From contig JAFEMH010002556.1 of the NCBI GenBank assembly GCA_022495995.1, forward strand, positions 1 through 64,000: a stretch of DNA of 64,000 bases, written 5' to 3'. How positions within the stretch are numbered: position 1 is the stretch's first letter; each line of letters opens with the position of its first letter. Source of the DNA: Adenophora triphylla var. japonica. Its lineage: Eukaryota > Streptophyta > Magnoliopsida > Asterales > Campanulaceae. The position numbers were made by a program, and so were the translations under genes. A model generated the notes under the pieces. That model saw only the letters and a program-made list of their open reading frames with translations. It was not told the DNA's origin and did no database searches. Of the stretch, positions 21,069 to 32,555 are shown piece by piece.

Positions 21069-22772
21069 TGTAAGTACCCAAATCTGGCTCATGCCTTAGG
21101 TTAAATTTCCGGCAATTTCGGTAAGTTTTCGGCAATTCCCCGAACCTTCCTAGTGTTAGGAAACATTCGGAACCTGTTTTTAATTAAATAAGGGCTGAAG
21201 GGAATCCTTCCTAATTAAGAAACACGTTTTTCTTAATTAGGAGGGAAGGTTCTAGAATTTGCCACCTTGCATGGTTCTAGAATGCTGAGTCATTGTGGAT
21301 AATGCCGCACGGCTGCATTAGCTCGCTGCCCCTAGCCGCACGGCTTCATTAGCCTTATACAGACTGCCTATAAATAGAGCCCTCCTCTACCCATTTCATA
21401 AGCAACAATCAACACACAAATCACTCACAAACACTCCAAAGACGTGAAGAACACTGCTGGAAGATCCAAGAAGGTGAAGAAGAAGGCCAAGAAGCTCCCT
21501 CCCTCCTCCTTGAAGATCCAAGACCAACCTCTCCTCCTAGCTCCGCCCGAAGAAGAAGGAAGCCATTGGTAACCTCGCACGCCCTAACCTCGCATCCTAA
21601 TTGCTTTATAAATTGCTCATTGCATTACCTTTATATTGCTTGGGACTTGGTAGATTAAAGATCATATCATCATATTCCCCCTTCCCCTTTTGCATGCATT
21701 AGACATCATTTGTCATAAAAATGTAGTCTTTTCCCATAAAGGTGCATCCTTTGCACCTAAAACCCCCATTTTCAAATAAAAATGTCATCTTTATGCATCC
21801 TTTGCATATAAAAATTAAATCTTTTCAATCAAAATGCATCATTTGCATCCAAAATCACCTTTCCAAGCATCATTTGCTTTAAAGACCATGTCTTTACCAT
21901 GAACTAGCATCATATGCTTTTCAAAATGCAATCTTTATGCATCATTTGCATAATGAATGCCAATTTCTTCAACAAAAATGCATCATTTGCATAAAAATCA
22001 AATATTTATGCATCATTTGCAATAAAGATCATTTCTTTAAACTAAGTGCATCATTTGCAACCCAAAAATGTCATCTTTTCATTAAAGTGTCATTTTTACG
22101 TACATTTCCCCCATTAGCAACCTAGAAACGGACCGGTGTAAAAGATCCTATCTTTACATCGTTCCTTCCATTAAAGGTTCCATAATCTCTTTAGAAAGGG
22201 ACACCTTGAACCCTATATCTCCAATTATCGCTTAAGAAAGAGTATGAAGCATCTATACGAGCTCGACCGTCTTAAAGCGTAGGATTGATGGGCTAAGGAC
22301 CTTCCTTTTCTAAAGAACCTCATCTTTGACCATAAAGAGAGTCATTCTCCCGATCACGCAAGTCCCAAGGGTCCCGAGGTTAAAATGCGATGATCATAAG
22401 TCACAAGATGAGGGCGGGATCATAATCCCAAATACATAAATACCAAGAAATCCCGAGCGACAACCAACAAATGGTTTGTACGTCCGGAAGACGACTTGGG
22501 ACATTCCCTCCTTATTTTCAAACACATGCACACAAGAAAGCACGCAAGCAAGCACGATTAATGAAATCATGGGAGACTTGCTCCGGCAAGGCACTTTGGG
22601 TGAAGGCCAAACGTTCTTCCCAAGGGGTAACTTAACCTCCGAACCCATAAAACCTTTTTTTCAAAGTTTTGAGGTAATCAAAATGGCGTGGCGACTCCGT
22701 TTTTCAAATTAAACCGGATGTCTTCAAACTCGCGTGAATCCAACAAAAACAAAATTTGGGCACACATTCACA
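21069..22772 (+). mobile_element. Tat-B 3' LTR
   Basis: It starts TGTAAGTACCC, ends TTCACA and is followed by the target duplication AGTAG (22773-22777). TATA box at 21369-21376, U5 primer-site-like block at 22689-22699. It is nearly identical to 6708-8425. Confidence 0.93.
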
Positions 22773-22777
22773 AGTAG

Positions 22778-25640
22778 GAATATTATTTCGATTTCATGTT
22801 TGGATAATGAAGGTTTTAATTTTCTTATATGTGATAAGAAGTTTTCCATTTACAAGAGTGATATGCATTATTGTAGTGCTATTTCATTCAATGGCCTTTA
22901 TATCCTTTATGTTGAAAATCGTGATAATGATGTCTATAACATTAACAAGAAATCTAAACCCAATGATGTAGACCACACTTACTTATGACATTGTCGTCTT
23001 GGCCATATAATTGAGAAACGCATTTCTAAACTCCATAAAGATGGATTTTTAGACTCACATGATTATGAATCGTATGAGATATGCGAATTTTGTTTACTTG
23101 GCAAGATGACCAAGGACCCATTTACCAAAACTGGTGAAAGGGCGGGCGACTTATTAGGCCTCATACATATCGATGTGTGTGGACCTATGAGTAGCAATGC
23201 TAGGGGAGGATTTCAGTACTTCATAACATTCACTGATGATTATAGTAGATTTGGATATGTTTATCTAATGAAACATAAAATTGAATCATTTGAGATATTT
23301 CGAATATTTCAAAATGAGGTGCAAAATCAACTCGGCAAAACTATTAAAGTACTTCGATCCGATCGAGGTGGCGAATATTTGAGTCAAGAATTTGACAGTC
23401 ATCTTAAGAGTTGTGAAATCGTTTCAGAACTCTCTCAGCCCGGAACACCACAATGGAATGATGTGTCTGAAAGGAGGAATAGAACTTTGTTGGACATGGT
23501 TCGTTCTATGATGAGTCAAGTTGAGCTTCCTTTATCCTTTTTGGGACATGCACTAGAAACTGCTGCTTTCACTATAAACAGAGTTCCTACCAAATCGGTT
23601 CAAAAGACCCCATATGAGATGTGTCATGGAAGAAAACCTAGTTTGTCTTTCATGAAGATTTGGGGTTGCGATGCATATGTCAAGAAGTTAACTTCTGACA
23701 AGCTAGCACCTAAGTCTGATAAATGTGCTTTCGTGGGTTATCCTAAGGAAACTAAAGGATACTATTTCTACAACCGAAACGAGAACAAAGTGTTTGTTGC
23801 TCGAAATGGTACCTTCTTAGAAAAGGAGTTTCTTCGGAAAGGAACCAGTGGGAGTAAAATAGATCTCGAAGAAATTCGAGAACCCGAAAACAACATAGAA
23901 CCAATGGTAGAAACTGAACCAAGTTCACAAGTAGTTGTGGAACCGGTTCAAGATGCACAAATCCTTCGCCAAAGTGGTAGGTCACGATCCGAACCCGAGA
24001 GATATGGATTTCTCGTTACGAAAAGTGATGAAGTGGAGTTAATCGAAAACGATGAACCTACTTGCTATCAAGAAGTGATGTCCTCTCCTGATTCGGAAAA
24101 ATGGCTAGAGGCCCTGGATTCCGAATTACAATCCATGGCTGATAATCAAGTTTGGAACTTGATTGATCCACCCGAAGGTGTAAAAACCATAGGATGCAAA
24201 TGGGTCTTCAAGAAAAAGACCGACATGGATGGGAAGGTGCACACCTATAAGGCTAGGCTTGTAGCTAAGGGATATAGGCAGATTCATGGTATCGACTATG
24301 ATGAAACCTTTTCGCCTGTAGCTATGCTTAAGTCTATTAGAATTTTAGTTGCCATAGCCGCATATTATGACTATGAAATATGGCAAATGGATGTCAAGAC
24401 AGCTTTCCTAAATGGAAAGTTACTTGAGGATGTATACATGATACAACCTGAAGGTTTTGTCAGTCCAGAAAATTCTAACAAGGTGTGTAAGTTGTAGAGA
24501 TCCATTTATGGATTGAAGCAAGCTTCTAGGAGTTGGAATCTACATTTTGATGAAGCAATCAAAGAGTTTGGCTTTATCAAGAACGAAGATGAACCTTGTG
24601 TAAACAAGAAAATTAGTGAGAGCGTAGCACTATTTCTAGTGTTGTATGTCGACGATATCTTACTCATTGGAAATGACATTTCTGCACTAGAGACTGTCAA
24701 GTCTTGGTTGGGAAAGTGTTTTCCAATGAAAGATATGGGCGAAGCTGCATACATCCTTGGTATCAAGATCTATAGAGATAGATCTAAAAGGATGATTGGT
24801 TTAAGTCAAAGTACTTACATTGACAAGGTTCTTAGAAGATTCCAAATGGAAAATTCTAAAAGAGGAAACTTGCCAATGTTACATGGTATATCTCTTAGCA
24901 AGACTCAAAGTCCTAAGACTAATGATGAGCGAAAGAGAATGAATGGTATTCCATATGCTTCGGCAATTGGGTCTATCATGTATGCTATGCTATGTACTAG
25001 ACCCGATGTCTCTTGTGCTCTAAGCATGACGAGTAGGTACCAATCGGATCCCGGCGAACCACATTGGATAGCAGTCAAGAATATCCTCAAGTACTTATGA
25101 AGAACTAAGGATGTATTCTTGGTCTTTGGAGGAATGGAAGAAGATCTTGTAGTAAAAGGCTACACAGATGCTAGCTTCCAAACCGACAAAGATGATTTCA
25201 GATCGTAGACAGGATTTTTTGTTTACGCTGAATGGAGGCACTGTTAGTTGGAAAAGTTCCAAGCAAAGTACCGTCGCTGATTCTACAACCGAAGCTGAGT
25301 ACATAGCTAAGATCTCGATGCAAATGAAGGAAGCTGTTTGGATCAAAAGTTCATTAGTGATTTGGAAGTCGTTTCAAGCATCAAAGATCCTATTGAACTT
25401 TATTGTGACAATAATGGTGCCATTTTACAAGCAAAGGAACCAAGGTCACATTAGAGATCCAAACACATACTTCGACGTTTCCACATTATCCGAGAGATAT
25501 GCGAAAGGGAAGATGTAAAGATATGCAGAGTAGACACTGATGACAACGTGGCGGACCATTTAACTAAGGCTCTCTCGCAAGCTAAGCATGATGGTCATGT
25601 TAAATCCATGGGTATTCGATACATGGGAGATTGGGCCTAG
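22778..25640 (+). pseudogene. Copia-1 integrase, reverse transcriptase and RNase H
   Basis: The frame resumes after Tat-B with the GAG-pre-integrase segment (NIISISCLDNEGF). It continues with the integrase zinc-binding part (HCRLGH and CEFCLLGK) and the DDE core: IHIDVCGPM, LRSDRGGEY, VSERRNRTLLD. RT follows, with KTIGCKWVFKKK, WQMDVKTAFLNG and the catalytic LYVDDILLIGND. RNase H has WKSSKQSTVADSTTEAEYIA, and the protein ends SMGIRYMGDWA at 25640. Nonsense codons lie at 22986-22988, 24495-24497, 25098-25100 and 25206-25208, with a frameshift near 25220 and further damage after 25300. The longest intact stretch is 23106-24497. Confidence 0.92.
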
Positions 25641-25642
25641 TG

Positions 25643-25653
25643 AAAGTGGGAGA
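25643..25653 (+). promoter_or_regulatory. Copia-1 polypurine tract
   Basis: AAAGTGGGAGA directly before the 3' LTR start is the standard copia plus-strand priming site. Confidence 0.8.
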
Positions 25654-25654
25654 C

Positions 25655-26984
25655 TGTTAGTGTTATGCCCTAGGCCTATAGTTGATAGACTTATATGTTG
25701 ACATTATTTTATATTATAAGAAAAGTTTATCATTTGATTATTATATGTTTTGCATATTTATTTGTAATAATCTCCGTCCCTAATTATTAAGTGAATAATT
25801 AGTATAAATGTTAATGGATAATCATATGATGATTATATGCATAGAGATGCATATTAAATTTATGGGTACATGTTAGAAAACAAGTGACTGGTCTTGACCC
25901 GTTTGAGATTTATGTCATGGTCAAATGTCATAATTAAATCTCATATGGTCACTTCATTTAGTCCTTAGACCTGAAATTATCATGACCTTACATATGATGA
26001 AAGTTATGTTTGATTTTAGTCAAACGATATCTTAACACGATATTTATAAGGCTATCTTTGGCATGATCGGATTCATGATGGGAAGGATGATAAGTCAAGA
26101 TAGAATTTATCCCTCGAAAGAGAGATGTTTTGCTTGGGCCCCTCGATGAGTGATAATGATGAAAGTGTATGGCCATACCCCAATGCGATTGGATTATCAT
26201 TATACTCAAGATCGAGAAAGCATTGAACAAATACAAGTTGACGTGGACCATGACTTGTGTTCAATATAACATCGTGAGACAAAGGGAGAAATGGAAGTAT
26301 ACCATTGGAAACGTGAACTCTTACGTTATATTATTTGGGTAGACATAATGGCTTGCTAGAGTCCGCTTATGTTTTATGAGGGTCGATATGATCGGACTCA
26401 TTGCCAACATAATATAATTCTATTGGGTCACACACAACTAGAGTGAATTGGTTAAACCAGAGGAAGAAAATTGAGAAGTCCTGATATGGCATAAGACATC
26501 GCGCGACAGATCCTGTCCATAGGGCTCGACTGGTCGTGCGACATAACTTGCCACAAGGCAGTTTACAGACAGTTTCCTAATTCGATTAGGAAACAAATAT
26601 TAATACCAATGTATTATAAATATGAGGTCTGTAAAACCCTAAAGCTAGCCAAATTTATAAAAGGAAAATCACAAAGGGTTTCTCAATATTCTTCAATGGT
26701 TTAAGGATCTAGCAATCATCAAGAATTGTTCTTGGTTCATTCAAAGGTGTGGATACTACTAGAGGGTCTTCGCTCGTACGACGATCAAGGCCTAGAGTTC
26801 GAAGTTTGTGATTCAAAATCACATCAATACATTGTTCGATAGATCAAGAATGGAAAGCAATTAAGGTTGGTTAGTTCTATCTCATAGGAATTCAATTTAA
26901 TTGTATAGAACGGATCTTAGGGCTCTTGGGTTTTGTGTTATTAGATGCTTAATTCCCCTGCGCATGGACCCATAAAACCCAACA
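25655..26984 (+). mobile_element. Copia-1 3' LTR
   Basis: It begins TGTTAGTGTTATG and ends CCCAACA. It is 28 bp shorter than the 5' copy, mainly from small deletions around 25890-26050. The divergence is clearly higher than that between the Tat-B LTRs, consistent with an older insertion. Confidence 0.9.
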
Positions 26985-27479
26985 ATTGGGACTTCAAGTT
27001 ATAGCTTTGGGGCTCGTACGGAGGCAACGGATTGAATTCAGGGGAATATCGAGAGACATTGGGATCTGATGGAACGGGCCCATAGGTGCGCTAGTGATAT
27101 TGAGTTTGTGGAGCGAAGCTGGGAAACTGATTATGCTGGGGTTGGAAGATTGGAGCTGGTTGACTGAGGCTCGAATGGAGCTTTGAGCGGGAGATACTTT
27201 ACATTGCCGAGTTTTCATAGCTTTGCGGAGGAGGGACCTGCTGATAGCTTTGGGCAGCTGGGGGAGCAGCATGTCTTCATCTTCTATGAGGATGAAGGTT
27301 CCATCGGGTTGGGGAACCGCAATTGCTCCGCGACGGCGCATGGTGTCTACAATCCAAGCTTGCTACTCTTCTTGGCGTCTCTTAAGGGTTTTAAAGGCTT
27401 GCAACACCTCCTCCATTGTTTGGGGATTTCCTAGAGGCGGAGTCTCGTTTCCTTCACTTTTATCTGTCGACCCTGCCAT
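26985..27479 (-). pseudogene. Tat-A gag, N-terminal part, broken
   Basis: ATG at 27479 starts MAGSTDKSEGNETPPLGNPQ, which aligns with the Tat-D gag start MSASAGNDGDNVTPPPGTPQ. The shared segment PDGTF (VPQPDGTFILIEDED against LNPDGTFTVKEEED) confirms it. An in-frame TAG interrupts it after RRQEE. The frame is cut at 26985 by Copia-1 and continues at 2941. Confidence 0.75.
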
Positions 27480-27912
27480 GAGGTTTGACGGACCGTTCTG
27501 ACGGCTGAATCGGAAGGGCTGTCGGACCTTGTGACTTCAACACTGAAAAGATGGCACCCGGGGACTCTCAACCACCCTCGGTCCGCTGGAGGGGGGTGAA
27601 AGTCAAGGTTTAGACTCGGGAGGACTTTTTGGATGAAGGGGGAAAGCTCATGCGACATGCAGTGCACAGGATAAGAGTGCGCGTAGTGTGCGGTCACTAA
27701 AATTCCTTTTCTGAGTAAAATAGGAGTTTTTTTTTTGCATAATGTATTTTAAAAGCATGTACACAGATGATGCATTTTTTTGGATATATTTTTTTTGAAT
27801 AAGCAAAAAAAGTAAAACACATGCACACACACAACAGTTAAAGAAAGGGTAAAATGAAAGTTTGACCCTCACCATGTTTTAAAATTTTTTTTAAAGTTTT
27901 TAAAACAAGCCA
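27480..27912 (-). other. Tat-A untranslated leader
   Basis: Minus-strand leader between primer site and gag ATG, with a T-rich part (27720-27900) and CCGAGGGTGGTT shared with Tat-B. No coding sequence. Confidence 0.5.
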
Positions 27913-27930
27913 TCCCCAGCAGAGTCGCCA
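27913..27930 (-). promoter_or_regulatory. Tat-A primer-binding site
   Basis: On the minus strand it reads TGGCGACTCTGCTGGGGA, two bases after the LTR end: the same tRNA-Arg type as Tat-B with one base changed. Confidence 0.75.
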
Positions 27931-27932
27931 AC

Positions 27933-29256
27933 TGAAATTACCTGATCCGGATTGCGCGGACTGGCCTTTCGGCGCTTTTTTTGGAAAATGTGTAGAGTCG
28001 CCACGCCGTTTTGATTATGCCTAAAACATTGAGAAAAGGCTGTTTTTGTTGTGTGATGAGATTTTTGAGTTCGGAGGCCAGGTTACGCCTCGGGAAGAGA
28101 TTTATAGTGCTCACCCGAGTAGCCTCGTATACACAAGTCTTTCTGTACCCTTTTTTCTTTAAAGGTTATGTGTGCATGTGTGTGCTTTTAAATAAAATGC
28201 ATTTGAAATTAAATAATGGAAAGACAGTGCAGGTAATATTAACAAACCGCTATCACCATTAGACCTCCTTAGTGCAATGGAAGGTCTTGTGGGATCGTTT
28301 GGACGGTTTGGGTCTACGTATATAGTAAATAAGGACTACATCGTAAGCAGTATATTTAAAGCAGTAATGTATTTAAAGACTTGAAATTTAAAGCATTATT
28401 TAAAGTGCTGAAGGAGAACTCACCAATGTTGGTTAGGTTCTATCTTCCTAGGGTTTGTAGGAGGAATGTGTTTGGTGGAGGGTATTTAAATAGGAGAGAG
28501 GTTTTGCCCTCACTAATGGCAAAATCTTCCCTAATTAACTCTCGTATCACATTCAGGGGGTCTAAAAAAGAGATAAATTATGCACTCACTCGGGCAGAAC
28601 CTCCCCTAATTAGCTCTCGTTCACACTTGTTAGACTCGCGGGTTTGGACCTGTTTGAGCTGTTTGTTAGGTGTTTGGAGTTTGGTGAATAAGTGTAGGTT
28701 GGTTGGGGATGAATAGGGTTTGTGGGACGTCGAGGGGTCGATTGGGATGGACCGGGATCGCCTTGGGATGACTCGGGACGGCTCGGGAGGCCTCGAAATG
28801 GACCGGAACGGCTCCAAATGAAGGAGGGAGACTGCAGTAAGGTTGCAGGAAGGTAGGAGAGAGTATATGTGTGATTTTTTGAGCTGGGGAAGGCTGGTAT
28901 TTATAGGGGGTAAAAATTGACAAAGAGGTCCGTACGGACCTCTCTTCAATCAGAAGTTTTTTTGATTTTCCTAGATTTGGGGGATTTTGGCGTGTTGACA
29001 AGGATGTCCGTACGGACATACCTTGCTTTTGCAAAAGTGTCCGTACGGACATGGTTGCAATCTGACATATATTTGACATTTTGTCATTTCCTGCAGTGTC
29101 CTTGGATTCCCTTTTATCCATGAAAGGTCCTTCCTTGGTTTGGCTGGTCAGCTTGGACCTTTTGGACATTTACGGGTCTTCGTGATCACGAATGCGTGAA
29201 TCCTTGGTGTTTCCCATATGCTCGGATGGAGAGCGGTCCGAATTGGGGTACTTACA
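27933..29256 (-). mobile_element. Tat-A 5' LTR (minus orientation)
   Basis: On the minus strand it starts TGTAAGTACCCC at 29256 and ends TTTCA at 27933, followed by the primer site. U5 has GGCGTGGCGACTCTAC (27992-28007). The TATA box TATAAATA is at 28905-28898. The partner LTR would lie left of the window. The flank after 29256 is GTAGG. Confidence 0.8.
28898..29048 (-). promoter_or_regulatory. Tat-A LTR core promoter with three CCGTACGG palindromes
   Basis: GTCCGTACGGAC occurs three times (core CCGTACGG at 28930-28937, 29008-29015 and 29041-29048). The proximal copy is 24 nt upstream of TATAAATA (28905-28898) on the minus strand. Confidence 0.65.
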
Positions 29257-29723
29257 GTAGGTTCCTCTATGACTACTTCTTTCAACATCTGAGCCTTACC
29301 AGTTAGGTTCTTAGGGTAGACAAAATTAAAGTCTAGTTTCTTCTTTAACTCTTATCCTTTACCCTTTGGACCACATTGCTTAGCCTTGGGAGCTTCACAA
29401 GTGTGCCTTGATAATTGCTCATCCTTTTCACAGCAATATACACACTTAAGATTGTCACTAGTTTGGAATCCCAATCTTCTTTATCACCGCTAGAATTTTG
29501 AGATTCTAGTATTTGATCCATACTGACATGAGATTTAGTTCACTCATCACTCACCTTTTGGAGGTCGACATTTTGAGCAACCAAGTTATCGTTTCTAATC
29601 TTAAGTGCGGCAAACTTGGTTTCCATAGTGAGGTTTAATTCAGCAAGAGGAGTCATACTTTTGATTTGGTACTTGTTGTGGGTAAATTCAGGATTGCTAC
29701 ATCTTGAATAGTTGCCAGCATAT
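29257..29723 (-). pseudogene. Possible retroelement gag fragment
   Basis: On the minus strand, 29737-29540 encodes a helical, coiled-coil-like segment (ELNLTMETKFAALKIRNDNL). About 80 bp further on, another frame has CVYCCEKDEQLSRHTC, a distorted zinc-knuckle-like cysteine/histidine cluster, then YPKNLTGKAQ. This resembles the C-terminal part of a copia gag, but the match is weak and the frame is broken. It could also be another element type. Confidence 0.3.
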
Positions 29724-31433
29724 TGTAAGTGCTCCAATTTGAGTTGTTAGTATTTTCGTTAGAAAATTAACGAAAGTCCTAACATTCCTAACAATTCCTA
29801 ACATTTCTAACCAAGCAAGGGTAAATTAGGGATTACTATTTAAGGTTAAACCAAGAAAAGAATCTCAAAAAAGCAAAAGAATTGTAAAATCCCGAAATGG
29901 AAGCTGCAGTCAACAGCCAGTTGCTTGTTTGACAAAAATATTCTTCATGTCCAAAGCCTGGAGCAGCATTTAATGCACCAGGCACGCCTTCAGAACCCTC
30001 CGCACGGATGAGTATGTAATTTCAGAGGCCTATAAATTGAACCCCTCAGTTTCATTTTCAAGAGAGCAACAACACAATTCACAGCTGCACCTTGGCGAAA
30101 ATACTTGAGAAAATAGTGAGAATTCCCTTGAATTGTCACTCTTTTCTCTTGATTATCTTTCCAAATCACAAATCATCAAACACTTTCAAAATTCAAAAAT
30201 CAAACACAAACACAAACACAAAGAAGATAGGTATAACCTCCTTCTCCTTACCCTAAAATTCTTTCATCCATGCATGCATTTTCAAACTCCAAAATGTAGT
30301 TTGTTCATCTTCTTGCCCTAGATCCAAGAGGATCACCATGGAAGTTCATCTCCATGGATGATCCTCTACAAGGATCAACATTATTTTCAAAGTGTCTCTA
30401 CTTACTTGCAAACATATTTTCAAAACCCTAAAAATCATTTTTATACATCAAATCTTCATTTTCAAGGATAAAATTCCCCTTCCCAAGCAAATGAAGTGCT
30501 TAGTCCTAATGTACCCTAAGGATGGATTGATATAGTAGATCACCACTAAAATGTCTAGTGACTACTAATCAAAGCCTAAGGAAATGGGGACAATCATGGA
30601 TGCCAAACCCCTTTTAAAATCATGTTTTTCTTCATGAGGAAGTTGCTGTCCAGTAGCCTTTCTCTAAGACCTCTGTCCATGGTCTAATTTTTTGTACATA
30701 CATAAACTTGGAATTTGGTGTTGACTACAAAATACTTTTTGTATAAAACATCGAGATCTTTCCAGAAATATTTTTATTTTATTTTTTTCGTGAGTAAAAC
30801 TCCCTTTTTCAAATTATCATTTAAAGGTCAGTTCCTCAGTCTCTGGAAATCCAGATTTCATATTTGAGATTTCCAGAAGATTTTGGTCCACCAAATCATC
30901 TCCAAATGGGAAAGTTATTTTATAGAAACCTTATTTAAGGTGTTTTGAACAACTTTCATTCTCATACTTTCCCCAGATTTTGAAGTTTTAAAGCCCTTAA
31001 ACCCATTTTAAAATCAAGTGTCCACTGCCTTTTTCATTCTGGCAGAATTGGTTTTCAACTTCAAAAAAATCTTTTGAGTATCAAAACTCAACCCAAAAAT
31101 CATATCAAAAATCATGGGACTTTTTTAAAGTCTAATAAAGAGTTTCCAATTTTTAGTTTTCTTAGTTTCAACTTATTTTGGCCAAAGGAACACACACACA
31201 CACACACAAATGGTTTTCAAGCTTGGAAGACTCGTTTTACGAGGCATTCCGGGTGAACACTAACGTTCTTCCCGGCGTGTAACGTGACCTCCGAACCCAA
31301 ATCTCTAATCTCGGGCGTTTTTCAAAGTTTTGGCCCTTAAAATAAAAATGGCGTGGCGACTCCGTGTTTTTTCGATTGATTTTCAAAGAAAAGAAAAATA
31401 CCAATCTTTCGGGAAAATGGCAACATCGTTACA
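29724..31433 (+). mobile_element. Tat-D 5' LTR
   Basis: It starts TGTAAGTGCTCC and ends CGTTACA. U5 block ATGGCGTGGCGACTCCG at 31348-31364. A CA microsatellite lies at 31191-31207. It lacks about 170 bp that the 3' LTR has near 47310-47475. Confidence 0.9.
30000..30038 (+). promoter_or_regulatory. Tat-D 5' LTR core promoter
   Basis: CCGCACGG (30000-30007) precedes TATAAATT (30031-30038) by 23 nt. In the 3' LTR the pair is CCGCGCGG (47097-47104) and TATAAATT (47129-47136), 24 nt apart. Confidence 0.65.
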
Positions 31434-31434
31434 G

Positions 31435-31452
31435 TGGCGACTCCGCAGGGGA
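31435..31452 (+). promoter_or_regulatory. Tat-D primer-binding site
   Basis: TGGCGACTCCGCAGGGGA starts two bases after the LTR end; it differs from the Tat-B site at one base. Confidence 0.78.
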
Positions 31453-32555
31453 ACTAAATAAGCTTTATCTTAAAAAAAAATGATATTTGTTATATTGGTG
31501 GAAACCATTAAACTTCCCGTTAACGCCTCCTAACACGAGTCAGGGATAAATTGTGGTTTAACAATCCCACGTACCGGTATCATTGTTTTCAAAAAAAAAA
31601 GGAAAAGCTTTTGAGGGTCAAGCTTCCGTCCCGGCATTTGAAACCGTTTGTTGTGTGTGTGTGGATTTTTCACATTTTTCGTGTTGTTTTGGCCGCCTCG
31701 GAAAAAGTCAAAATTTTGACTATCGGACCCGTTGCCTTGAATTTTGAATTATGTGTCATGCCCTGTCTGTGTATAGACCTTTCCTTTCAAGCCTTAGTCG
31801 GCATACCAAGTCAATATCTTTCGGGACCCTAATCAGTCGAAGTCCTGCCGGTTTTCCGTCACGGGCTTTGACCAGATATTGACTGGCGCCTTGACTTTGA
31901 CTCTGACTGGCACAAATTATACGCTGACTCCCAGCATGACACTGAGTCATCAAGGATTAATGATTATTCCATGCCTAATTACGGCCTAATTGACGACAAG
32001 TAAAGATCAATTGTGGACATTTATCAGTCCGAATCATGCCGACTTTTTGTCGAGCCCTCGGACATGATCTTGACTTTGACGTCAGATTTGTCCGTAATTT
32101 ACATCGAATGCTCGTTAAGACTAGATTACCCGCCAGACTTTTATGATCATTTTTCTTTTCGGTCGGTGGGACCCGCTTGCCCTATAGGACCCTCGCCCGG
32201 GGCTGTCCACCCTGGGAAGTCGAAATACAGGTGGAATACGAGGGGCTTATAGACGTAGTGACGGGGCCCACTGATCCAGGATCCAGAGTAGTTTGCGAAA
32301 AAGAAGAGCAATCTTTTCCAACCGATTAGGTTAATAAAACATGTTTTAAGTAAACAAGAACAAATAACTGCATGTTGCATGAGCCCAAAGCCCAAACACC
32401 TACCCTCCTTCAATTCCAAAACATCTGAACCCACGTGTCTTTCTCCCGCAGCTCCTCACAAAGGTTGGTTCCGGACACCGGGTCACCGTTTGATCAGTTG
32501 GGAAGAGTCAAGCCCGTCGTCAGCTTCACCGTTTGTTCCGACTCCGGGTTTCAAA
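31453..32555 (+). other. Tat-D untranslated leader
   Basis: Noncoding. The block 32162-32265 is the near-identical counterpart of 9446-9543 in Tat-B. A second similar stretch, GTGGTTTAACAATCC plus the surrounding GTGGAAA and ACGTACC boxes (31497-31580), also matches the Tat-B leader at 8510-8585. Confidence 0.5.

Larger units (their letters stand above)
6708..22772 (+). mobile_element. Tat-B: Ty3/gypsy Tat-type retrotransposon, 16.1 kb
   Basis: The element has LTRs of 1718 and 1704 bp that look about 98 percent identical by eye. The target duplication AGTAG (6703-6707 and 22773-22777) is perfect. It has a tRNA-Arg-type primer site, RT, two RNase H domains, integrase, then two minus-strand genes and a repeat-rich 3' UTR. 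Extra antisense ORFs and a second RNase H are known traits of the plant Tat lineage. Gag and protease are essentially missing, so this copy is non-autonomous. It is the youngest layer of the left-hand nest. Confidence 0.93.
2942..26984 (+). mobile_element. Copia-1: Ty1/copia retrotransposon, interrupted by Tat-B
   Basis: The element has two related LTRs (2942-4299 and 25655-26984), an initiator-Met tRNA primer site, gag-protease at 5706-6707, integrase-RT-RNase H at 22778-25640 and a polypurine tract before the 3' LTR. The 16-kb Tat-B element splits it inside the protease region with a 5-bp AGTAG duplication. Domain order PR-IN-RT-RNH is that of the copia superfamily. It lies within the minus-strand Tat-A gag. 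Flanks are ATTGA-like on the left (2934-2938, four bases off the LTR edge) and ATTGG on the right (26985-26989), so the target duplication is imperfect or the left edge was remodelled. Confidence 0.9.

Noticed and set aside
27648..28262. ORFs within Tat-A leader and LTR
   Set aside because: Low-complexity sequence inside a noncoding part of a retroelement; no domain.
32379..32555. Upstream extension of Tat-D gag (MSPKPKHLPSF start)
   Set aside because: The Tat-A gag begins at the site equivalent to 32556, and the upstream part is leader sequence, so the longer start is not used.
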